64,000 nt of DNA from Eutreptiella sp. 'Long Island Sound 2002' (lineage: Eukaryota > Euglenozoa > Euglenophyceae > Eutreptiales > Eutreptiaceae). The position numbers and the translations under genes were made by a program. The stretch's first letter is position 1, and every line of letters starts with the position of its first letter. Below the pieces are notes generated by a model. It searched no databases, had not been told where the DNA came from, and saw only the letters and a list, made by a program, of their open reading frames with translations. Shown here one piece after another: positions 53,748-64,000 of this stretch. The DNA is taken from positions 152,786,352 through 152,850,351 of the forward strand of contig OZ038381.1 in the NCBI GenBank assembly GCA_964036045.1. The letters are read 5' to 3'.

Positions 53748-55632
53748 TCACCCGTAACCCCGCTTCCTGACAAGAGAATTGCACGGGAACATCCTGTGGT
53801 GTGTCTCTGAGGACCTATGCCAACATCGCACATTCGCCCTGAAGTTGAGAAATGTCGGGTTCAAACACCCTGTGAAAATTGCCCCTGCCGCCTTGCCCGA
53901 AGCTGGCGCCTCCCGCCACAGGTCCCCCTGGGGAGCGTATAGCCGCCGTGCATACCGAGAGGGAAGAGGGGTTTGCTGCTGCCACCAATTTGCAGGCTCT
54001 CTTTTGTTTGGTCCGCTAGTGCGGCTCGAAAATACCCAATCGGAAATATCGTTGCTGTCTGGGAACCGGCAGTACTGCCGAGCTCTGCCTGACTTGAAAA
54101 ATGGAGCTATTGCGTGCAACGTGGTCTTGACCACATTGGCCAGTAGCGCCCCTTGCGAAAGGGAGCCCCATAGTTGGCTCATAGAGTACCACCGTTGCAA
54201 GACTGCTGTCGTCCACCCTTTGAAAAGAGATATATTCGCACTGAATGAGCCACCTCGCATAGATGGCTGCCCAACACAGCCAACCTTGTACCGAGCTCAA
54301 CAAAAATTGAACTGTGCTCGAGGCACAATCTGGAGGGTTCGATCCATGAGTTGTCGTTGATCACCGCCCCCCCACAACCTTCTGATGACTGAGAAGGGAA
54401 TGGTAAGATATGGGGACCTTTTCAGTATGTGTGTGCGATCCTCTTGTCGTGAGCAGATGGTGCAGTCCGGCCTTGACACCAACCAAAATGTGAACATTCT
54501 GGCCGCTACCGGCACTTTCCGCCACAACGCTCGGAGGACGAAGTGGTAAAGCCTGGGCGGCACATTGAAGCCCCGTAGGCTCTCCCATACCTGTGAGTCT
54601 TGCCTCTCCTCTATCCGAACCGTACGTGCCCTTGCTCGCCTGACACTGGCAAATGTCCACGCATCCAGGGGGGGGGGGGGGGTTAGGGCTGCCCCGTCTC
54701 CCTGCGAAGCCGCCGCCCTGTCCGCCAGATCCACAATGCGTCTGGTGTATAGCACCTTGCAACTACGCGGGATCTTTGGGATCAGCTCGGTGTTCACCTG
54801 TCCTGTCGCCGTGAGATAGTCCCCGAGCACTGTGATCCCTCTGTTAGCCAATCGCGGACAACAATATGAGCGTTCCCTCATTTCACGCACCCTGGATGAA
54901 ATCTGTCTGGAGAAAATCGCTGAATGCCCGAGCGTGATCCTGAGAAGGTCCCGTCCTGGTAAGCTTGTACCTTTTTTTGCATACTTTTCTGAAAACAAGA
55001 GTATGCCACCGAGGACGTTACTGGGAGGGGCCACTGTACCTCAGGGAGCTTACTCCAAGCCAAATATTTCAACTGCAAATCTGTCAGGGGCAGCTTTGTT
55101 CTTTTCGAAAACCAGCTTTCCAATACCTCGAAATTCGGTGCTGTCTTTGGGTGGTCTCTGCCCAGTCGTAAAAATTTTGCAAACACCTGCCAGTGGACCC
55201 ACAAAATGTAGTCCCCCGCCGTTCCCAAGTCGTACCCCCCTTTGTCCCGGGGCTGCTGCCAGCACGAGACCGGCGGGTCCCAGTTCCGTACCTGCAATGC
55301 CGTGCGCATTGCCATGTTCGCCCGGCGGATTACCTGCGGGGTTGGAAAACCCTGTAGCGCCACGTGCCGTAGCACCGGGTACGCCCATAGATGTAGTGCT
55401 TGCACCTTTTCACGCTCTTGTAGAGGTAGGGTGGCCAGAAATTGTGCCTTTGCCTACAATTTGGCCAGCGGTCCTTGGAACTGCTCCATGGCCGTTGCAT
55501 TACCCAACTAGGTGCAAGATACTTCGGCTTGCGTTGTATGTGAAAACCGGGGATTGTTGCCTCCGTATTATCCCATTCAATCCCCTGTAGGACCACTCCA
55601 CATTTTCTCATATTAAGTTTGTAGCCCGACAC
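53748..55632 (-). pseudogene. Non-LTR retrotransposon (LINE) relic, 5'-truncated
   Basis: Pieces occur in at least three frames in LINE order. First SGYKLNMRKCGVVLQGIEW and KPKYLA (end of the RT domain), then a thumb-like region with ALQGFPTPQVIRRANMAM and QQPRDKGGYDLGTAGDYILW. RRARARTVRIEERQDSQVWE follows, then the zinc motif CTICSRQEDRTHIL. The catalytic RT core is missing; the relic begins at a TG repeat (55644-55680). Frameshifts make it non-functional. Confidence 0.75.
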
Positions 55633-55640
55633 TTCCCCTC

Positions 55641-55643
<3 letters not shown>

Positions 55644-55680
<37 letters not shown>
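55644..55680. repeat. TG microsatellite
   Basis: About 17 TG units at the truncated 5' end of the LINE relic. Confidence 0.9.
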
Positions 55681-55681
<1 letters not shown>

Positions 55682-55740
55682 CATGGAACCCCTCCCACAC
55701 ACACTTTGGTGTCCTTCGCTTGCCAAAATGTTTGAATGTT

Positions 55741-55832
55741 TTTGTTCTAGTTTCGTTCTGGGCTAGACGCTCTAGCGCCGTTCTAGGGAGCGGCGCTGGA
55801 ACGTCGCTAGAACGGCGCTAGAAAAAAAACTT
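55741..55832. repeat. CTAG-rich subterminal palindromes
   Basis: Overlapping TTCTAGCGCC / GGCGCTAGAA inverted motifs, including AACGTCGCTAGAACGGCGCT, resemble those at 47811-47880 and in the foldback at 51.3 kb. Confidence 0.75.
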
Positions 55833-55997
55833 TTTCTATTCCAATTTTAGGTCAAAACACTGAAATTGTGCAAAACAAGCCCTAGGCCCCCAAGTACGGA
55901 TAGGGGGGTCCACGTTGGATCCCTCATATAACCCAGCCTTGACCACCACGGGTGGGGGTAACCCCCTCATTTTTTCGTTCTAGCCTTCTAGCGCCAA

Positions 55998-56034
55998 CTA
56001 GGCTAGAACGAAATTGGGTCTTCTAGTGTGCACC
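55998..56034 (-). repeat. Right terminal inverted repeat
   Basis: Reverse complement of the left repeat at 35 of 37 positions. It is preceded by CTAG-rich sequence (55741-55832 and 55975-55997). Confidence 0.85.
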
Positions 56035-56366
56035 TAGGGCCCCTCACGGTTTCCTCCACCCATCCTCATGGTCTTTGTCCTCTCGTCGGACGAGCTGTCA
56101 AAGCCCGACGAGGTATCACTTGAGGAGTCCAAGCTCGTCATCGCCAAGGTGTCACCGGATGAGGTGGTGGATAACATTCTCGATTTCCGGCCGGCCCTGT
56201 GCTTCTTAAGATTCTGCTCCTTTTTGGCCTGACGTCGCGCCTTTGCCTTACCATTCTTCTTTTTCCCCTTCTCTCGTTGCCGCTGTTTCTTCACCTCGTC
56301 CATCAACAGTCTCGTCCCATCTCGATCCACATCAATTATCTCCTCCGATATTGCCTGCGCCACCAC
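56034..56366 (-). pseudogene. Gag-like basic/acidic ORF
   Basis: A 110-residue frame with a Lys/Arg-rich stretch (KKQRQREKGKKKNGKAKARR) followed by a Ser/Asp-rich one (SLDSSSDTSSGFDSSSDE), the composition of a retroelement gag C terminus. Upstream minus-strand DNA to about 57050 contains further broken coding-like pieces (a segment reading VMDVWGQWNLVALFDLC near 56900). The ORF ends exactly at the right terminal repeat of the 8.2-kb interval, so the insertion may have cut it. Confidence 0.35.
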
Positions 56367-58342
56367 TACGAGGGGCAGTGCATGTCTAGGTCAGATCACC
56401 CACCAACCTCGTCATCTTCCGGACCAACTGCGGTGCACCCTTTTGCTTCAGTACCCTCCGTAGCTTTTACTTGGCTCCTCCTTCAGCGATAACAACTCCA
56501 AGCCAGGTATAGCCGAGTCCTCCTCCATGGCAACCGCTGTATTCTTCAGCTAGCCTACCTCCCTAGGTGGTGTCAAACCTGCTCCATTATTGTCCTTCGC
56601 CATTGTATTGCCGCCCGAGTGTCCCTAGCTATGTGGCCGCCACCCCCTGTTCCGCCGCTTATGTTCCACTCTGGGCTCGTGTACCGGCCTCTGTTCCCTC
56701 CGTGGGCTCCAGGTGCTCATGTTTGCCATTGAACATCTTCATGTAGCCTACTGGATACTAGTTCCAGCGCTTCACCCATATCGCTAGCTTACCCATCCCC
56801 GACTCACCAGGCTACAATATCAACTCGGGGCACCTACAATAGTGATCCTAGCACAAATCGAACAGGGCGACAAGGTTCCACTGTCCCCAGACGTCCATGA
56901 CGGCACGCACCCCTCGTTGAACGGCATGCTGGAAACACGCCACCCATGCATGATCTTGCTGGATCCAATTCCACTCAACTTTCCGCGAGTCCTCTACCTG
57001 CTTCCGACCCACATGATTTAACCGTGGGTCGAGGTGTTGTTCTGCAAAATTGATCGGGGCATCTGTCCCATTTTGGGTACCTTCGATCCCACATCAAAAA
57101 ATTGACAAAAAAGGGAGATAAGAAACGTATGCATGCTGCACCATGCCATCACACAGTGGTGGACCTACGGAATGTTCTAAACTTAAGTCTCCACGGAAAC
57201 TACAATATTCACCTCCTTGCTAATTCCCTAAGGACTCATGCAACGATCCACAACGCCCTCCCATACCGCAAACCCACGGAGTGACACACCATGCTACGGT
57301 ATCCGGGGCTCCAAAGCAAGTGAAGGACAAGACAGTCATGGCAAAAACCGTTCAATGCTCCTTGATTCAACATTGTTGTCTCATGAGGGCCAGCAGCTCA
57401 ATGGCTCCCGGTGGTGTAACTGCATCTTCCTTTTAGGTTGTATTCCTTGCCATCTACCAATGCACCATGACCCGTGCCTTTCATCCACACCGCTATTTGA
57501 ATATCTAGCATGTCATTGCTTAATGAAATATTTCTTGTTTGATGTGCAGAAATAGAAGTGTGACAAGTGGACGTCCTCCGCAGTCCCACACGCATAGATG
57601 GGCACCATGCTGAAAAAGTTGGAGTCATCGGAGAAGCAGTTGACCACCATGGTGCTCGAACAAGATGACCTCTGCTCCCGCCCTATGGTCCCAACATTGT
57701 TGTGGAAGGCGTTGATGAAAGTGGTGCCACAATGTGTGCCGCTTCTTTTTGTTGCCGAAATCTCTTACGGATGGCACGAAGCTGCACGAGTGCTCGTCGG
57801 ATCGCAATCTTGAAGCTCTCCCACAAGAGCTAAAATTTGCGCCCATGAGGAGGAGTCAACTAGCCCTTGGGAAGTCGAGCAGTACACGGAGGCAGTGATG
57901 ATGGCGGAAATCACAGAGACAACCGATCAGTGACCTTTTCTGAGAGTGAAGTCTTTCTACGTTGAGGCGCCGCAGAGACCGGTGTACGCGAGAGTGGCCA
58001 GTTCTAACAATATTTGGATTCCTCTGCACGATCTTCTTGGAGTAGAGACACAGGGGAACCTCCTGAAAATGTGGAGACAACTGGGCAGTGGCAGAAGAGA
58101 TCAAGCGCGGCATGAAGAGTTTGAGGTCGTAGTTCATCTGGGACAATTGGAGGGACAATGTTTGAGGGAGAAAAGTAACAAGTAGGCCATGAATGATATG
58201 ACCGGCCCACTCGCCCCCGGTCGTGAGACTTGCGGACACGTGGGGTAGGGGGCAAGAAACGTTGGACTTTTGCCTAACCATTTAATTAATGATGGTATGG
58301 GATGAATGATGGTAGGGGAAAAAGGAAAGACAGAGGCCGAAG
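56367..58342. other. No recognised gene
   Basis: Apart from the possible gag-like fragments up to about 57050, only short open frames are present. I see no domains, repeats or RNA genes. Confidence 0.4.
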
Positions 58343-58515
58343 GGGGTCATAGCAAAGTGTTGTGATGGCAACACAGAGCACGCAGCCCACGAAAACAGAA
58401 ACGACCGCATGGGGGTATCGCACACATGTGGTTAGGATGGCACGGTAGACACGCTGGCGAAGCCCGCTCCACCAAACCAAGCCCAGCACCGCCCCCCCAT
58501 CCCCCATGCTAGCCA
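58343..58515 (-). repeat. Dispersed ~165-bp repeat, copy 3 (inverted)
   Basis: Reverse-complement copy of 29121-29302, with more substitutions (the CTTCGCC block is retained; CATACCCCC has become GATACCCCC). Confidence 0.8.
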
Positions 58516-60654
58516 CAATTTTCCAAGTCCAATTCATGCATCTACGCAAGAAATGGTTGGCGCAGGTGCCTTTGTACTCGTGAGGGGGGGAGGACGGCCC
58601 AATGGGTGGACTTGAAAAGCCGAAAATGAACTGGATTGCCATGTGGACGGATTGGAAGCACATTGGAAAATTGGCCCCGCCGAGATCGTAGACGCACTCG
58701 TCATCGCCTCTTGGGCAAAGGGCGCCCGAGCCACATATGCTCGCACAATCAATGTCTGATGACGCTTCAAGAAAACTATTGCATCCATACATACGATCCA
58801 TGTATGCCAACGGGCAGTAGCGTGCGGGCCACCCAAAGTCCCATGCGTGCGCTTGAAGAACTCGATTAGATCCTATCCATAGTCACCATGCGTCCTTCGT
58901 GCCGTTGCAATCCATTCCTCATTTGGATCGCCAAATATGTTCACGGCACTGTGGATAGGTAGGCAAGTGTAGACTTGGCTTGGCGTACTCCTTGAAAGCT
59001 ACGGACTAGTTGGTCGCCGAGCTCTTGCAGTTCTTTTGAGCCCCTTGCTCCTCCACTTGCCCCCGCTTGGAGCCCCCGGCAGCCCGAGAACCCCACATGC
59101 ATAGATGCCTGCTACCAATGCCAAATAAATAGGGTCCAGGCGAGAACCGCTGTCATTAAACAAATACAGTCGTTGTTTGTTGTAGGATTGTGGCATGGGC
59201 AGGAGAGCCACTTGAGTGCCATTCAAGTCCGACGATTGTGCTTTTTGGTATGGCAACGAGCGGTGGAGTTTTAAAAACATGGTGTCAAACTTGTGGCAAA
59301 TACTTGCGAATCAAGCCTGTACACAAACTAGTGTTGTTTTCCATCGTCACATACTTGAACTTACATCTTGGCCAAATCATGATGTCGCCCCGGGAAGGCA
59401 AGAGGGACAAAGAAAAAGAAAGTCCTCCCTTCAAGCCCCATCAACGTCGCCTCCTTCACGATGTTCAACAGAAAACAAGCCTCCCCTCTAGTCCCATCCC
59501 ATCTTACCAATGTCTTCCATGGCTTTTGTGGGTGTCAGCATTGGCTACAAAATGTTAGGGCACAAGGACGGTCATCCAAAAAAGGCAATGAATATGGCCG
59601 GCCACGGGTCGAGGGAAACATTGTAGGCAATATGCCGGGCTCTGTTCAGAGAGGCTACCACAAGCCCCAAAAAGTCGGAGCACTTACTAGCCGCCACATC
59701 ACCCAAAAAATCAACGCACATGGCCATCTTGACCAAACAGCAAAATTTCACGGCTCATGTTAGGGGTAGCGCCGATTGGCCGGAGGCTAATGTTGCCAAA
59801 TGAGAGACATATTAGGCGCATATGTGCCATAGTGAAAAAGGTGGTGCAAGTAAAATAGAGCTGGTTGGTGGAATGGCAAGACTTGGTCATGCTCAAGTTA
59901 GGGGTAGCCGTAGAGGAATATACCTTGAAGGACCTTTCCCATGGTATTGCATGGTTCAACAATTACTTACAACAACCTTCTAAGGGTTGCCTTGCACCAT
60001 GAGGGATGGCACCATGCATGGGCTGGAGAGGTTTGGTATGGACATTTGGAACTTGGCTACCCGGCTTCTTGTGTTTTTGCCAAAAATTTCACGTAACTCT
60101 TGACAGCCAAAGTGTGTAGCTCACACTTTCCAGCTGACCACTAGCAAGAAAGTCCGACATGTTGGAGCCTCAGTTTGCCTTACCACTAGATAGGCTTCTC
60201 CATGCACTTGATGTGCCCAAGGATGGAAAATTTTTGTGCCATTGTCCTTGTTTCTTACGCGTCCTAACGCGTCCTAACTTGGACGCCAACCCCGGCAAGA
60301 TGGCCCACGAAAACCCATATGAGGGCCAACCGAAAATAGGCTCAATCATGGTCGGTAACAGATACCGGATGCCCCCGCCCAAGCAATTCCAGCCAATGTT
60401 CTAAGCGTCAGCAAACAATCAAACTGCTATGCTACATCCATTTGCTAAGATACAACCTGATATGGACACGATAGGACCTGTAAGGCACAGATGAGGACCT
60501 TCATGTACCTGACAACATAGCCGACAAAACAGACAGAACAAACACAAACAGGGTGCAGCCATGACCTGTCGACGGCCGTGACCCCCGGTATCCCACCGGG
60601 AGGAATCACAGAAAAACTGCCAAAAGAAGAGAGCCTCCGGCGCCATTGTCTCCA
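58516..60654. other. No recognised gene
   Basis: AT-richer unique DNA with open frames no longer than about 120 residues, none with recognisable domains. Confidence 0.4.
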
Positions 60655-60722
60655 CGCCGGGCATCGAACCTACGCCCTCCGGGACGAAGCCCCCGTGCAC
60701 TTCCACTATGCTACGCTACTGA
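60655..60722 (-). repeat. tRNA-like sequence
   Basis: The minus strand reads GTAGCATAGTGGAAGTGC (box A), a GC-rich hairpin (CGGGGGCTTCGTCCCGG), then box B GGTTCGATGCC. The arms are only partly paired, so it is classed as a tRNA-derived repeat or decayed tRNA. Confidence 0.5.
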
Positions 60723-61084
60723 TGTGGTAAAATAACCGATACCCAGCCCACCACCCAACGGTGGAACATCGCCGTCGCCTGCGTTCGTGGCCTAGCTCTG
60801 TCGGTATACCAAGAGCTGCACCTCTTCATGAGCTGGCCGGCACCGTCGCCTCCACGGTCCGCGACGGGCCACGATGACGGAGCGCACTGTGGGGCCGGGC
60901 CCCCGTGCACTTTCAGGTATGCTCGCACCTTACCATTCACGTGTGGCATGGCAAATTGTGATCACTGCAGAGAAATTGAGATCGGCGGTACAATCTGGAG
61001 AGGGTGCCTAGTGAAGCAGAAAAACATCCTAGATGATATTGAGGCATTCTATGACCATACCACAAGATCTGTGCATTTCGAGCC

Positions 61085-61155
61085 CCCCAGGAATTGAATC
61101 CAGCACCTCTTGCCTGGGGCCGATCCCTTTAGCCACGATGCTATATCGACCAGGT
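61085..61155 (-). repeat. tRNA-like sequence
   Basis: The minus strand reads TAGCATCGTGGCTAAAGGGA (box A), then a box B-like GGATTCAATTCC with a strong T stem (CTGGA/TCCTG-like). The acceptor arms do not match. Confidence 0.45.
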
Positions 61156-61221
61156 CTGTGTTCCCAAAATTTGAAGACAACCTCTAAGGGAGCGGGATGT
61201 TCGGTGGATCCGTGCCCTCCC

Positions 61222-61290
61222 CGGGGTTCGAACCATCCCCCGTGCGATTGAACAAAGATGCACGACCAACTATGGCACGCCGTCTATGTA
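61222..61290 (-). repeat. tRNA-like sequence
   Basis: The minus strand reads GCCATAGTTGGTCGTGC (box A) and GATGGTTCGAACCCCGGGG (box B). It is the third such sequence within 650 bp on the same strand. Confidence 0.45.
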
Positions 61291-61739
61291 CCACAGTGCC
61301 AGGAAAAAGCCTCACAAAGGCGTCGTGACCTTATCACAATTTCCGGCAAAAACACGCAAGCCGCACTACTCACTACAAGAGGTCAAGGGGCTGCAGTTAG
61401 CGCCTCTCTGGAAAAACAGCCTACGCGCAGGAGAGCGGGGTCGTCTCCTGGGGGGGGGGGTCCCCCTCTCACTGCATGAGGTGGAGGGTTGGCGTCTGCA
61501 GGGGAGAAGGAACTGAAACTAGACCTTGTAGGGGATGGGGTGTGCAGGAAAATCAATACGGAATGTGCAGGCGAGAAACTGTCAACACCATCGGGCATAC
61601 GGTGAAGGCCCAGATCACTGAGGCATGGGAGGGGGGGGAGATGGGGTGGAGCCGGCCCCGGTGGTGTGTTGTGACCACGGGGGCCTGCGACACCGTCAAA
61701 GTCGAGGGCAAGAGGCCTGATTAGGGATGTCCCCCGAAC

Positions 61740-61925
61740 GGGAGGTTTGGGCTTCTTGGCCGTTCTGTGTGGAGTACAGGTGTGGTGCTGGTAGCGCCCA
61801 TGTGGCGTGCCTTTCACAGGGTATAGGGGGCTGTTGACTCGGCCTTGGTTGGCCAAGGTGTTGGCCTGTTCGTTACCCATGACATTCACATGGGAAGGCA
61901 CCTTAACCCACTTAATTTCCTGAGA
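61740..61925 (-). pseudogene. Retroelement RNase H C-terminal relic
   Basis: The frame reads EIKWVKVPSHVNVMGNEQAN then TLANQGRVN, the final His/Asn-containing block of retroelement RNase H domains. It resembles the end of the relic at 24.8-25.3 kb (SHVGILGN, RADRLANQGR). Earlier RNase H blocks are absent. Confidence 0.6.
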
Positions 61926-61999
61926 CGAAAATAGTATAAATAGGGGTATTGAGATGAGGGTATGAAACATGACCGTCCGGAAGTATGCCACAACGGTGG

Positions 62000-63199
62000 T
62001 TGTATATAAGAAACAATGTCAACAAAGCAAAAAAATAAAGTTCCAAGCAACGATGAACAATACTATGTTGGGAACATCAACTACACCGCATATTTAAACG
62101 TGCAGTGGTCTAGTTTTATCCTGCATGTACCGGTCCCGCGGTTGGTATTACATATCAATGTGAGTGCAAGATTTGAAATATCGAGGTTGATTTTGAAAAG
62201 ACCTCTGCTTTTCCACTTGTTTTGGGTTGTATTACGCACAAGTAGCCTGCAGAAAATGCTGCCAGCTGTTCAAAAATGTAAAAAGACACAAGCCTATTCC
62301 ACATAAAGGCTAAAGCCGACCGAAATTTCTTCCGGCTCAAGGAAAATTGCTCATAAACAGGTCCAAATAACATCTGTGCAGCAAAGGGCAAAGCAAAGGC
62401 ATAGGGCATGGGAACCATACTGAACGCACTTTGGGTGTATTGCTTGTAGGCAAGGGTGCATGGTGCGCATAGGGTGCGCACCGTTTTGGGCAATTAAACC
62501 CCCCAAAACCGAGCATCACAGAAAGGCTGCCAAATTGGCAACCGCTCATTTGCACTGTTGTGGTTGTAGAAGACGGGGATACCGGCACAAACCCAAAACA
62601 ATGGCATTGTGTTGCTCTACTATAGACTAGGGAATAGCATATACAATGCAATCCTCAAGGCATGTAGGGTGAAATGGGGTACCAGTTCGGCAACCTAGCA
62701 CCTCACGGGGCCACAACAAAGAGAATAATGGTGGCACGGAAATTGTTTAAAGAAAAAGAGCACATGGTGCGCGCACGGTGCGTGCGGCTCCCTCCTTGGA
62801 TAAATACTCAATTACAAGCACAAACCAATTCTTCGGGCTACGTGGGCCTCCGTAAACAAATTCTACAATACCATACATAAAGAGTCACTCTGTGACGCAC
62901 AACAAAATAAGCTCACAGAAATTTTGCTAGAAATTCGTGCGGCGGACATTAAACACACAAAGTAGGCAACCTAGCGGCGCCTGCGGCCCAGACAACTGCT
63001 AAGGCGTTCGGGACCCGACTTCTGGACATTAAAAGCAGTGACAACAAACTAGGATGCACCTTGTGAAGGATAAAGCTGCGCAGCAAAGGTACCCAACCTT
63101 GATCCGGAGGGTGATGCACTAGGTTGTGACCGCGTGCTTGTGGGAAGTGCCTTAGAATTAGAGGCATTAGGTGTGGCATGGTGTTTGGCTAGGATTGTG
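62000..63199. other. No recognised gene
   Basis: AT-richer sequence with short open frames only; no domain, repeat or RNA gene is visible. Confidence 0.4.
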
Positions 63200-63457
63200 T
63201 TAGCCTACCTTTTGGGGTGTGTGGAACATGGTGTCCTCTGGTTTCGCTGCGTCTTGGTCTTCAGCATCACCCTCCGGATCAACATTCAAATACCGCACCC
63301 CTGTGCAGTCAACCAAGAACGCGTAGCACAAACAATTAAAAATAGCATCCCACGCCTTAGGTGGGATACCATCAGCATTATTTATCCCAGCCCTCAACAT
63401 CAAGCGCATAGGACTCATCACCCAACAGGGCACACACAACGTTATAAGCACAAACAC
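63200..63457 (-). CDS. Hypothetical short ORF
   Basis: An 85-residue frame with a protein-like centre (GIPPKAWDAIFNCLCYAF, DCTGVRYLNVDPEGD) and an acidic tail. No family is recognised; it could be an exon or a retroelement fragment. Confidence 0.2.
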   Translation of the reverse strand: MFVLITLCVPCWVMSPMRLMLRAGINNADGIPPKAWDAIFNCLCYAFLVDCTGVRYLNVDPEGDAEDQDAAKPEDTMFHTPQKVG

Positions 63458-63614
63458 ACCAGGCAGCCACCTCCTAACACAAATGTGCCCGGTCCGACGT
63501 TAAGAGGCCAATACGAGAAAGGAAGCAAGCAATAACATGGTGTGTAAATACTTTTAAAACCTTGTCTCGGACGACGGCAAAAGGGCATTTTAACCTCTTT
63601 ATTCGCAACTATGC

Positions 63615-63990
63615 CCCGAGCTGGCAGAAATTTCTACTAGGTCGTTGTGAACCTAAATACGCTATGTTCAATTGCATTGAGTCCAGTGCTGGCAGAAACT
63701 TCTGCCAGAAGATTTGAGGGATTCCGAAATGGTGGCACAATATGATGTTATCTACTGGTTGGCAAAATTTTTTGCCAGCTGCAAGGCTTGCACAATCATT
63801 GATGGAGGGGAGGCTGATTGACATCAAGTAATAGTGAGATTGATTGTGATGCTGAATGTGACACTCACATGACAGTGTTGGTTCCCGAGGGTGACAAAGA
63901 TGAAACTAGGACAATTTCTTTGCTCGCTAGAAGCATAATGTGGCAAGTGATGACAAACAAATCTTGTAGTAATTTCTGCCAAGAACCAAT
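63615..63990. repeat. TGGCAGAAA-type short palindromes
   Basis: GCTGGCAGAAATTTCTAC at 63619, CTGGCAGAAACTTCTGCCAG at about 63692, TTGGCAAAATTTTTTGCCAG at about 63760 and TTTCTGCCAAGAA near 63973 are variants of one near-palindrome. They may be short mobile repeats or protein-binding sites. Confidence 0.5.
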
Positions 63991-64000
63991 GACAGCAAAA

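Larger units (their letters stand above)
47789..56034. mobile_element. 8.2-kb interval bounded by 37-bp terminal inverted repeats
   Basis: The repeats at 47789-47825 and 55998-56034 are inverted copies matching at 35 of 37 positions. Just inside both ends are many TTCTAG/CTAGAA motifs, like the subterminal repeats of DNA transposons. The cargo is a tyrosine-recombinase ORF, a minisatellite, a foldback, a double-headed tRNA-like repeat and a LINE relic, so it is either one composite element or a nest of insertions. No unambiguous target duplication is visible. Confidence 0.55.

Overview
This is nuclear DNA from a eukaryote with large, repeat-filled introns, most likely an alga or other protist that makes laminarin-type beta-1,3/1,6-glucan (stramenopile- or haptophyte-like). 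That placement is inferred from a KRE6/SKN1-type gene, GT-AG introns up to about 12 kb, and retroelements of tyrosine-recombinase, DIRS-like and LINE type. Nothing here identifies the species. There is no bacterial operon structure, rRNA or CRISPR.

One host gene dominates. It is on the minus strand, starts at ATG 44567 and runs leftward through at least 13 exons to a possible TGA at 3078, or beyond the window. Reading phase is kept across every junction I could place. The deduced protein of about 1,820 residues has, in order: a Ser/Pro-rich cytoplasmic tail with a 37-residue tandem repeat; one membrane span; a GH2/GH5-like (clan GH-A) TIM barrel with NEP and SEYG catalytic motifs; a Cys-rich segment; a KRE6/SKN1 GH16 domain with its ExDxxE motif; an EGF-like Cys-rich segment; a carbohydrate-binding beta-sandwich; and a C-terminal piece resembling the end of a second TIM barrel. 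It looks like a type II secretory-pathway or cell-surface enzyme that trims and branches or transfers beta-glucan.

Layout: 1-1790 is a 47-bp satellite that reverses orientation near 1165. 1800-3077 holds a LINE remnant, a TG-rich repeat and a tRNA-like sequence. 3078-44567 is the host gene; its introns carry poly-G/C tracts, CA repeats, telomere-like repeats, RNase H and reverse-transcriptase relics, a perfect 30-bp inverted-repeat pair 5.1 kb apart (29052-34155), and DIRS-like relics (34.5-38.3 kb). 44.6-47.8 kb is upstream DNA with a low-complexity open frame and a double-headed tRNA-like repeat. 47789-56034 is bounded by 37-bp terminal inverted repeats and contains a tyrosine-recombinase ORF with an in-frame TGA, a minisatellite, a ~380-bp foldback, a second double-headed tRNA-like repeat and a LINE relic. 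56-64 kb is mostly non-coding, with gag-like and RNase H relics and three tRNA-like sequences.

The mobile-element genes are broken by stops and frameshifts, often at homopolymer G/C tracts. The host-gene exons are all open, which supports the idea that this gene is functional.
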